NCBI GenBank assembly: GCA_003184365.1
Contig: NKYR01000065.1
Coordinates: 124,001 to 188,000, forward strand
Source of the DNA: Evernia prunastri
Lineage: Eukaryota; Ascomycota; Lecanoromycetes; Lecanorales; Parmeliaceae
DNA length: 64,000 nt
Direction of reading: 5' to 3'
Made by a program: the position numbers and the translations under genes. The notes under the pieces were generated by a model. It worked only from the letters and a program-made list of their open reading frames with translations. It was not told the DNA's origin and searched no databases. This document shows positions 55,145-64,000 of the stretch, piece by piece. Position 1 is the stretch's first letter. Every line of letters begins with the position of its first letter.

Positions 55145-57992
55145 TTAAGCCTCGATGGCCTTCCGCAGATCCGTCCACTTCTGCTTCAAGCTGTCGTATT
55201 CGCCGTTGATCTAGAGAGCCATTTAGTAAAGTACCTTTTGAATGTCATAAGTCTGTGACATACCTCCGCAAACTGCATCTTCGTCTCCACCAATGTCTTC
55301 TCCATATCTGCAATTTGCTCCTCCAATGCTCGGTTCTCGTTCTGCACCTCTATATTTCTCTTCATGATTCGGTCCATCTCCTCCTTCAGCCTCTGCTCAA
55401 CCTCCTCAGGCTGCTTCTCGACCATACTCCTTAGCTCATCTGTCTGACCTTTCAAGCTCTCGACACTGTCATGTAATTCTTGATTTTCAACTTTGGTTCG
55501 GACCAGTTCCGAAGCCATCTGCACATGTTCGGTGTCGGACTTCTCTGTCCTTTCTTCCAGTGAACGGACCTTGAGCGCAAGCGATGCATTTGTCGACCGA
55601 AGTGTTTCGAGTTCGACTTCTCTTTCCTTTTCTGATCGCTGCTGCTCGTCCCATTCTGACGTATAACTTTTTAGCATCTCTGGGGTAATCCTTACCGCGC
55701 AGGCATCTTGAACGAGGATATCGGCACGGTAGATCTCTTTGTCAATACCACCGCCTGAACTGCCAAAGAAGCCCGACTCAAGCAAAGAACTTGCGGACGG
55801 TGCCTGGTCTATATAGACGTCGAAAAGACGGTCTTTCAAGAAATTTGTTAGACTTGCCATATCGTTCATGCCAAGTAGGTTGTCGGCATTTTTTTGCATC
55901 AGAGCTATACCGAATTTCAAAATGGCACCTTCAAGACCTTCGCTAAGGATAAGATCGTATACACGGAGCACAAGTTGAAGAGGAAAGCGGTAGGCGAATA
56001 GCGTGAGGAACCATTGCGTCGCATACAATTGGGGGGAAACGCCTTTTCGATGGAGGTGACAGTATAGCGCCGGCTCCATGTCTTCGAGTAATCTCTCGAA
56101 TTGATAAAGATGCAGGTGGAGGCCAGGCATATCCTGTATGAACATGTCGCGAAGATGGTATTGATTCATTAGCCGAACGAGGAGGCAGAAAGCCTCTTCC
56201 TCCGGCATCTTCAATGGCGTTAGTGCCGGCTCCGTTCTTCATTGAAGAGGGTCTTACATTGAAAAGGAGCGGCATTATCAGAAAATTCATGCCTTGGGCG
56301 TAGCCGACTCCTTCATCGAACAAGGCATATGCTTTGCAGACTCCGAACAGACCATCCTGGAGACCCGCAGCCACAGCATACTTCGAATAACTTGTCCGGG
56401 CCCCCAGATCTTTTCTGATGACCTTCTCCAACTTCTGCAATGCAGCAGCATCTTCCTTTGCCTTTTTCTTCCGTTCGGCTATCATCGCTGTCTGGAGCTG
56501 TTTCATGCTTTCCGCATCTTTCCCTAGCTGTGAATGAGATGGCGATGTCAAGCCATTGGTTGCTGTAGTTGTCGGTGTGGAGTGACCAGAGTGCGTCGAA
56601 GATGCCGAAGAGGCTACCGATTGCTTTTCTTTGGCGCCGCCGTTCATTGGTGGATGACCGTTTGTTGCACCCTTGTGGTCACGGTCTTTATCCGTACCCC
56701 GGACAACGAGTTCTCGGTATACGCCTTCCAATTCATCGTTTTTACTCTGGGCCAATACCTGCCAAACGACGCCCCTAATCGCACTGGGGATACCACTTGC
56801 TATAGCCACGCTGAGTTCCTCGGCACTGGTCCTTGCTACTGCTGATGGGCCTTCATACACGACTGATTGCCATAAGTCCCAATCGACAGGAGCTGCAGGA
56901 TCAGTCATAGCTGAAGGCCCAGCTGACACACCAGAGGCTGTTCCGGGGGCAAGGTTAGGATTCGTTGTTGATGTTATGGGATTGGCTGGGGGAACCGTCG
57001 AGACCGGTGATTGTAGAGGACTGGCACTACCAGCAAGACCACCCTCCTTCTCGTCTACAACACTTGTTGGACTTCTGATGCCCAGGCCAACACTTGCACC
57101 ACGTCCAATCAGCGCTGCCAGAGCTCCTCCGCTCGCCGTCGGTGACCCAACATCCTGCCCCTCGAAGGACTGTATGCCCGCCTCTTCTCTCATCCGGAGC
57201 ATCTTGAACCGGTCCCTTAAGCTATTTCTTTGCCATTTTGCACTGGTCGAATTGTCAGATTCTTGACCTTCATCCAGCTTGCTCAGCATGAGCTCCGGGT
57301 TCGAGCCAATCGAAGCCATAGAAGTGACAGTGTTCCGCCGGTCCCGAGGAGCCGACATCTGGCTGGGAGGTGGAATAGCGTCCTTTGTTCCAGAAGTGCT
57401 TCTTGACAACCAGGAGAAACTCATGCCCAACTTCCTTGGGGGTGGAGCTGTAGAAGGTGTAGAGACCGTTGGTTTCGAGGCGGGAGGTGGGCCCCAAGGT
57501 ATGGATGGAAGGTTTCCAGACAGACCTTGTGATCGAATTGGGAGCTTTGGAGGGGATGTAGCCATGCTTTTCTCGGTTGACGCGGTAGCTGTAGAGTCTG
57601 ATCGTATAGAGTTGGCGTCGTTTGTGCCATCAAGCTGTACATTGTCGAGAGAAGAAGCCGAAATACGATGTGCGTTGAGCAACGGAGATTTGGTTGGAGT
57701 ATCTTCATTGTCTGGGTCGGGAGTTTCTTGTTTATGTGTCGGTGTTTCTTCTGAGGACTGTATGTTGGACCCGCGAGGTGTGGAGGGAGAGGAGGGAGGT
57801 CGATGAGCAGTTAAAGAACGTGTAGATGCGGATGATTTCTGGGACTGGGGCCGATCATTGTTATCTTGCGCGTCCTCGAATGTATCCTATCACGTTGTTT
57901 AGGGCGGCTTTGCTGGAAGTAGCCAAAGAATTACATACCCCTTCTCTATCTGAGCTATCAGCACTCGAGGATATGGGACGACTGTCGGCCAT
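55145..57992 (-). CDS. GYP5: TBC-domain Rab GTPase-activating protein (Gyp5/EVI5-like), 897 aa
   Basis: Exons are 57939-57992, 56258-57886, 55264-56208 and 55145-55210; introns are 52, 49 and 53 bp; total 898 codons. The N-terminus begins MADSRPISSADSSDREG and is joined to DTFEDAQDNNDRPQ. A disordered region of about 330 residues follows. The TBC domain starts near GIPSAIRGVVWQVLAQ, carries the Arg-finger block IRKDLGART and the Gln finger in GYAQGMNF, and ends with FAYRFPLQLVLRVYDLIL. A Ser/Pro insertion separates its first helices from the catalytic block. The C-terminus is a long coiled coil (about 200 residues, EREVELETLRSTNASLALK onward) as in yeast Gyp5/Gyl1 and animal EVI5. It should inactivate a Rab such as Ypt1/Sec4 at sites of polarised secretion; that role is from homology. 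Confidence 0.92.
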
Positions 57993-60119
57993 TACGGTGA
58001 GGTGGTTCGGCTACAGCCACGATGATGCTGTACAAGTTGATTTTGGTAGCTTATGCGATTGGGTGTTGCTGCTCGGTCGTGCCTGCACGAGGAAGGGGGA
58101 AATTGGAGGAAGCGACCGAAGAGTCGTGATAAGGAATCGGAATGGAGGAAATTGAAGAGCAAGAGGTTATCTCTATAGGGGCAATTGCCCGTATAATCAT
58201 AGTACGAGGTGGATTCTCGGTGCCAGCGAACTGCTAAAGCAGGGTTTGAAAGACGAGGTACAAAAAGGACATTGTCTTGATTGTATTCTCCATGTCCCGT
58301 TTAGGACAAGGATCGGAATTGAGCAGGGATCTTGCCACTTGGTGACTTTGGGGAAGTTCGGACGAATAGACGCAGGCGAGGCGCGCTACAGTACTCTACT
58401 TTAGAGTACTTTACTTTACTCTATTAATTCACGCGACTTCGAGACTCCCCGCGCCACCCTCTCTTCCCCCAATGGTTTCAGCCTCTTAGGTCGGTCACCG
58501 GTCGGTATCAATGCAATTGATATACGGAGGTCGGCACCAAAAGTCCTGCCCCCGCTAAGGTGCAGCCCTACACGACCTCCGTACAATTGATGGTGATGAC
58601 TTTACATCATAAAAAACAAAGGGATGCTGCAAAGCCCAAAGAGCGACGAATCTTCCCGGACGTGAAACCCTCAAACAAACACCTGCATATGCTTCTGCTA
58701 CGAGACTCACGTGCGACCACATGAAGGTCCCCTTTCCCATGACAATTTGCCGCCCTTGGCCCGAATCGTTTCAATTGCATCAAGCGGTGCTTTCAGATCT
58801 CCACGCCGAAGCCTTTCAGGGTTCTGAATCAAGAATACCAAGCAAGGCCGTGGGTCGATAGCGGCGCTGTGGAAACCCGGAGCAGATTTTCTTCCCTGTG
58901 GAGTGTAATCAGGATGTGTAGTGTCGCAGTTGCGTCCGGAGCATCCCCCCGCTCCGTGCAACTGACCCTCAGCCTCGTACATCACCTCATCGTAAGCCTG
59001 GGCACCTCGATCAATGCAAAGCTGCGATCCTTCACATTGGTCACACAGCCGACGATGTCTCTGGTAGACTCAATATACTGTACAATCTTTCCACCATGGA
59101 ATCAGAATCCCTCACTGATATGAGCCCCCCTAAGGCCCATGGCCGGCTTGTTAAGCGGCATTGGTATAATTCCGTTCTTCGCGGCTACCACGACGAGAAG
59201 TATGGAGGAGAAATTGAGTACAAGACTCTTGTCATTAAAAGAGCAGAGATGTTTCTAGTGTAGGCACTGTTCATAATTTAAATGGTAACTGGAACCAAGG
59301 GATCTTGGAAGGAATGAAGATATACTATCCTTCGGCTACCTGCAGCTGGCCCCAAGCCTACAATATCCATCCTATGTATGTATCTCGACTGTTCTCGCTA
59401 TGCATGAATACAAGTACAGGTGATTGACAAACAGGGGACTTACTGCAAGGTTTGAACTGCGAGACATGGAGCACAAATTTTAGGGCGATTGCTCGCATGC
59501 TTTGATCCAATGGGGCCACAAATGAGCTTCAGACTCTAGGTTCGAAAAGGCTCGTCAATCCAGGTACCTACGATGAAAGTAAGAACAGGCGTTGACCCAT
59601 GCGCGAGAGCGAATTAGCAAGCCCGCATTCATGAGGACGCTTGAAACATGTTCATGCCTTACTAGGACGTTGCTGGAGGGGAGGACTGAATGTAAGAATA
59701 CTATTTCTGGTTTAAATGAGATGCTAATCAAATGATAGAAACCTATTGATACTTCATGCAGGTCGCAACCATCCTTTCTAGTTCATTGACCAAGCGACCA
59801 GCCAATTGTTGATGTTGTAGGTTCAGTCAACAATTCTCCTGCTGGCCGACGCTCGCCCAAGTAAATACCATTGGCCATCGCATATCGTGAGGTATTGAAC
59901 AAGATGAAATCTGCCCGTAAATCAACACCTGAAGTTCGCTCCGCAACCTTTGGCTCACCTCCAGTATCCATCAGCCCTTCCATGAGCCGATAGTGTCCAG
60001 TGGCTCACGTTTCTCTCAAAATCAAAGCAAAACAAACTTCATACATAATTGATGCTTCCCTCCTCTTTCTAATCAATGCAGGCTTCTTCGCTCATATCTT
60101 ACATCGAATTCATTGCCAC
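57993..60119. other. 2.1-kb intergenic region, possible coding fragment
   Basis: The Gyp5 promoter lies at the left. On the minus strand about 120 codons stay open from roughly 59070 to 58699, with a Cys-rich stretch (LCDQCEGSQLC, GAGGCSGRNCD) and a later helical part (DLKAPLDAIETIRAKGG). A second frame overlaps its upstream half. This may be a relic or an unrecognised small gene; I could not find a start or splice sites. The remainder is featureless. Confidence 0.3.
58390..58410. repeat. 21-bp inverted repeat (9-bp arms, 3-bp spacer)
   Basis: AGTACTCTA - CTT - TAGAGTACT: the arms are perfect reverse complements. The right two thirds (CTACTTTAGAGTACT) recur at 44426-44440. Both sites lie about 400-450 bp upstream of minus-strand genes (Gyp5 and DOCK). 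Confidence 0.7.
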
Positions 60120-61868
60120 TCAAAAGTTGTCTTCCATGGTGCAGTCAAGTGCATCAAGGAGCGACCTTCCTAAGTATCCCTCCATCTTCTCGGTTTCCTC
60201 GGGAGAATATTTCTCGTTTGCAGCTTCCACGCTCTTCCGCGTCGGTAATTCCCAGATAGCATCGAACTTCAAGAATGGCTGGATTGCTTTGAGTTTGTAC
60301 TGCACAGTGTGATTTCCTGGAACTCTCGGGAGAGCGGGGAAACGACGGTAGTTGGAGGTATGTCGCTCGTCGCCTTCCTCCTTCATCTCCTCAGCACATG
60401 GCCACATCGGGTCTAGGCGATCAGCCGGAGGCTCATACATGCGTGCCCAGACGGTTGGAAAGACAAGCACAGAACCGTAATTCTTATGCTCGAATGCTCT
60501 CCCAAGAAAGGCAGGCCCAATCCTGACCGGACGATTGGGAGGTGGCAGACGTGAATCGCGTAGTGAGCGGTTCATATCGTCTAGCTTTCTCTGCTCCCGT
60601 TCCTTTTTGGCGTCTGCGCGGGCACGTTGGTGCGCCAGCCATTCCTTCAATGTTTTAGGAACAACCGATGACCTTAAGAGATGCATCCCCCTTAGGCTAT
60701 CTTCCACTCGCTGCCATCTCTCTTTCTCCACTACCAGATTACTGGTCCATGTCTTGGAATTCGTGTGGGAAGCTGCCGAGGGTTGCATCAAGGTATGGCT
60801 GGTTCGACGTGCTGCCCGTGGGCCTGAGAACTTCGATTGGAAAGGTCTTGCAGCTGCGTTCAGGATTTCTTCTCCCCAGGATTTTGTACGTTGTGGACCT
60901 TGGCAGCTGGAAGCGGATGTCCTCGGTGTAGGAACCAAAGCGTCAGTGGTATGAGGAGCATCAGGTCGGGTACCTAGAACCTCCGAATGGGTCGCCATTG
61001 GCGGTGCACTTCGAAAATTGTCACTGCCAATTGTTGTGTTTGGGATATGTAGAGTCAACCGCGGACGGGCATTATCTTCGACTAATTCCACCGCACTCTG
61101 TCAGCTTCAATACTTCATTAGGAGCTCTGTGGGACACTTACCGCGACTCATGGATGCTTCTGTCTTGTTACCAGGCGAGGTCGGAGCTTGGTCTCGATTG
61201 GAATGCCATGGAGAATGGGCTGGCGCTCTTGCGTTCCAACGCGAAGTCGAAACCTGGCTTGGGCCCTTCGGGACAGAGTCGAAGAACGAATCTCTTGCGT
61301 CCAGGTGGGAATTCGGAGGCGTAATTTGAGTAGCAGTCACTGATCCGTGGATCCTATTGCTTGCATCCATCTGCGCAGTTGGTAGTTGACCCTGGTCCTC
61401 GACCAACGAATTCAAGAACGAGTCTCGTATTCTTGGACCAGTGGCACTTGGGTCGATGAATGGGTTTCCGGTGTTCTGGCTCCAAAGCTGGTTTTGATTA
61501 CCAGCGAGGGAAGTCAAGGCTGTGTCCCTTGTCTTTGGTCGCGATGTTAATGACCGACTTGGTCCAGCAGGAGTAGAAGTGAACCAAGAATCTACTTTGT
61601 CCGCAGGTGACATAGCCAGAGTCAAAGCGCCAATGTGAGTTGATTCAGGGTACCTCTTTGTGTTCAAGCCGGGCAAGGTCGCCTGGGTCACCATGTTGAC
61701 GAAGCTGGTGTCAGGGGATCTGTCTGTATCCAGCCAAGGCGATGTAAATGTAGTACCCGGCGTTGAAAGTCCTTTTTCTGTTAGCCATGTCTTTCTCCAC
61801 TGTTTACTCTATTCACCTTCGTATGGAATTTCTCCCACCTCGCTTGCGTCTTGGAAGAAATTGTTCAT
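60120..61868 (-). CDS. hypothetical protein, about 549 aa
   Basis: Exons are 61817-61868, 61142-61777 and 60120-61081; introns are 39 bp (GTGAAT...ACAG) and 60 bp (GTAAGT...TTAG, branch GCTGAC); total 550 codons. The N-terminal 230 residues are disordered and contain degenerate copies of an R-D-S-F-type unit (RIRDSFLNSLVEDQ, DARDSFFDSVPKGPS, KTRDTALTSLAGNQ). The C-terminal half is more ordered and basic: ERWQRVEDSLRGMHLL, KEWLAHQRARADAKKEREQ, then GPAFLGRAFEHKNYGSVLV and FDAIWELPTRKSVEAAN. It resembles no family I can name; the conserved-looking end suggests a fungal-specific domain. The first intron is at the lower size limit, so the start is uncertain (an ATG at 61694 is an alternative). 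Confidence 0.65.
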
Positions 61869-62848
61869 GTCAGGATTTTGTGGATGTTTGAACGAAGGAC
61901 CGTATGTTTGAGAGTGCTTTGTGATTAGACGATTGTGTTATTATGATTGTGTTGTCAACAATCGTCGGACGCTGCTGTGCGGAGATAAAGAGAGAGAGCC
62001 AAAGAGTAAATGGTGGGGATCAATGAAAGGCCGAGGATAATAAGAACACTAGTGGCCTTGAGTTGCACTGTATTCACTGCAGAGTCGGGCGACTCGTGGT
62101 CTATGGCATTCATCGCTATCCGGAGCTGTCTCTTCACCGCTTCACTGCCAGAAGGGAATATACCGGAGAAGTCACGAGTGTCTCAGGGAACTTCTGTGCA
62201 ATGAGCGTACATCATGTCATTTATACTTGCGTCTACCATTCTAACGCCTCAGATACATTCAATACTGTGGATTTGGTGTGATGGGGAACTTGAGAAGTGA
62301 AAGTAGTGAAAGGTGGAAGAGAGTTGAGGCAACTTTTTGCTTGCTCCGAGGTGTCACAAAGCTAGCTTCCTGTCCGTTATCGGCCTTAAGAGATCTCAGG
62401 TTTAGAAATGCAGGAGATTGCAGGGCTTGGTCACTGTCAGGAGGTTATGAACAGAGAACATAGACGAGAGCAAATGTAGCATATCCGTTTACTATCTAAG
62501 GTAGAAAGGTACTCAAAATCGAATTTCCTCAAGCTTCTGATCTTTGCTTGTCATGAACTCTGAGCAAAGGTCGAGGATGCTGCATCTGTGTACGTTGATT
62601 AAGAGTTAAGCAGATTTATGTCGACATGCTTTTCCAATGATTCGACGCATTTCAACAGCACATCATTCAAAGGCCACCTGACCATTTGATTTGAATCCCA
62701 CAAACACAAAACGAGCGAATCATAATATGCACGCGCGGGCCTGCCAAATATAGGTAGGGCTGGATCGGAGAGAAATACCTTTAGCCAGTCTCAAAGTTTG
62801 CCACCACCCACCATCATCATCACGCCTACATCACCTGAATTAGCAACC
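61869..62848. other. divergent intergenic region between the 549-aa gene and CTF8
   Basis: 980 bp, no supported gene. Short open frames here lack motifs and overlap on both strands. Confidence 0.5.
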
Positions 62849-63274
62849 ATGCCTACTGTACCCCTTCACACTTCCCCTGCTCAAACAGCAGTGAAACCAA
62901 CCATCAACCCGTTGCCACAGTTGCTCCAAACGCCAGGTGGGCTCGCCATTCTCGAAATCCAAGGCAGTATCAATCTCCCCCCCGCTTCACCTTCTTCCCC
63001 CACCATTCCCATTGGCCGCCTCGTCTTCCCGGACCACACCGTCGGCGGCTCGCCCGAAGACAAGTCCTGGATGAAGAGGGTCCATCTCTACGTCGGCCAG
63101 TATCAGCGACTAACGGGAGAAGTGAAGAAGCTGCCCAACCCCGTCGCGGTTATCCGCAAGCGCGATAGCGGTGGTGGCGGCGAAGCTATTGCTGACAGGG
63201 AGGAATTGGAAATAGCGGAAATTGTCCACTTCAAAATTATCTTCTCCAGTCGTCCTGAACCTGTGGGGACGTGA
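62849..63274 (+). CDS. CTF8: Ctf8, subunit of the alternative clamp loader Ctf18-RFC, 141 aa
   Basis: An intronless frame from ATG 62849. Family blocks: LQTPGGLAILEIQGSIN, IGRLVFPDH, KRVHLYVGQYQRLTGEVKK and the ending EIVHFKIIFSSRPEPVGT. These span the whole compact Ctf8 fold, and 141 aa is the usual length. With Dcc1 it forms the Ctf18-specific extension that helps load PCNA and supports sister-chromatid cohesion in the nucleus. The frame stays open upstream of the ATG, but no earlier ATG is present in the open stretch. Confidence 0.93.
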   Translation: MPTVPLHTSPAQTAVKPTINPLPQLLQTPGGLAILEIQGSINLPPASPSSPTIPIGRLVFPDHTVGGSPEDKSWMKRVHLYVGQYQRLTGEVKKLPNPVAVIRKRDSGGGGEAIADREELEIAEIVHFKIIFSSRPEPVGT

Positions 63275-63491
63275 GGTTGCAGGGTGTCATCATCTAGCGT
63301 CTAATCTCGAGGAGGGGTCACACGACTCCGAGGCGTACCAGTAATTCGTGCCGCCGCTGACACATACATATTGTTCGCTGAAGACACGCTTGCTTGACGT
63401 CAATATTCGAAGAGTTTGACATAAAGCAGTTGAAAATCGATAAGCATCCTTCTCACATCTTGATAGCTTCTGGAGTCCGACCAGTGCCACC
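63275..63491. promoter_or_regulatory. short intergenic region upstream of the right-edge P450
   Basis: 217 bp between the CTF8 stop and the P450 ATG on the same strand. It must contain the CTF8 terminator and the P450 promoter, or the P450 promoter overlaps CTF8. Confidence 0.4.
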
Positions 63492-64000
63492 ATGGGCGGG
63501 AAAGAGAGCCTCGATCCTGTCAGCTTTTTGAAAACATTGACGACGGCTGCAGGTTGGATACTCACTGTGGTAAGCGCAGCGGAGCTTCCTGCCTTGCCTG
63601 GATATGCTTAACAGCTGCAGTCGATCGCTGTCACCGTTGCTCGAGTGGTACTGTCGGCCGTCTACAATGTCTACTTCCATCCACTTCGCAAATTCCCAGG
63701 GCCTATATTCGCAGCAGCTACACCTTTGCCCTTCGCATGGCGCATTCTAAATGGCCGCATGGTACATTGGACTACGAAGCTGCATGCTGAGTACGGTGTG
63801 GTTGTTCGTCTGCATCCGGATGAGCTGTCTTTTATCGGGTCTTCGGCCTGGCGAGATATTTACGCTGCCCGTCCACAGCTGCCTAAGCCCACGTTCGGAC
63901 AGCTAGAGTCACCAAATCGCGTTCCTCCAATTGTGACGATTCCAGATGCTGAATCCCATGGCCGGCAAAGGAGGATAATAAGCCATGCTTTCTCTGACCG
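63492..64000 (+). CDS. cytochrome P450, N-terminal part (runs off right edge)
   Basis: Exon 1 is 63492-63569, intron 63570-63620 (51 bp, GTAAGC...TGCAG, branch GCTTAAC) and exon 2 is 63621 to beyond the edge. A membrane anchor (GWILTVSIAVTVARVVLSAV) leads into VYNVYFHPLRKFPGPIFAAA, the classical start of fungal class II P450s, then LHAEYGVVVRLHPDELSF and SHGRQRRIISHAFSD, which corresponds to the C-helix WxxxR region. The heme loop lies outside the window. It is unlike the P450 at 10.6 kb in its N-terminus, so it is not a recent duplicate. Confidence 0.88.

Overview
The window is nuclear DNA of a filamentous ascomycete (Pezizomycotina; class not resolved). Genes sit on both strands and most are broken by 47-70 bp GT-AG introns with TACTAAC/GCTGAC-like branch points. 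The gene set (cytosolic LeuRS, eS8, Ctf8, a DOCK-family GEF, a Gyp5-type RabGAP, an aristolochene-synthase-like terpene cyclase, an NRPS-like adenylating enzyme and class II P450s) is fungal. No tRNA, rRNA, CRISPR array or transposon coding region was recognised. Exon borders were placed by hand from splice signals and reading-frame continuity; lengths given were checked for divisibility by three.

Left part (1-12.6 kb) reads like a small secondary-metabolism locus. It holds an NRPS-like adenylation enzyme (cut by the left edge), a protein with an H...NC pattern like permuted papain folds, an SDR oxidoreductase, a class I sesquiterpene synthase whose metal-binding motif is assembled across an intron, and a divergently transcribed P450. 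A second P450 starts at the right edge (63.5 kb) and may open another cluster.

Middle-left (12.6-28.2 kb) holds a large AAA+ ATPase gene with an apparent +1 frameshift, a STAND-like NTPase relic gene with a frame conflict, a membrane-anchored aspartic-protease-like gene that has lost its first catalytic Asp, and a seven-exon surface glycoprotein gene. Two assembly gaps (13241-13260 and 25574-25587) are flanked by near-identical sequence that differs by one microsatellite unit. These are almost certainly unmerged contig overlaps, not biology.

Centre and right (28-63 kb) is mostly housekeeping: a divergent pair of disordered proteins sharing an unusual C-terminal motif, eS8, a calcineurin-like phosphoesterase, a 2027-aa DOCK GEF, a multi-exon membrane glycoprotein, a 112-aa single-TM basic protein, cytosolic LeuRS with a GC-AG intron, Gyp5, and Ctf8.

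Most promising for novelty are the terpene/NRPS-like locus, the divergent gene pair with the shared C-terminal motif, and the pseudo-aspartic protease. Three gene models each carry a one-base frame conflict. Together with the two false duplications, this suggests assembly error, so each should be checked against reads before any is called a pseudogene.
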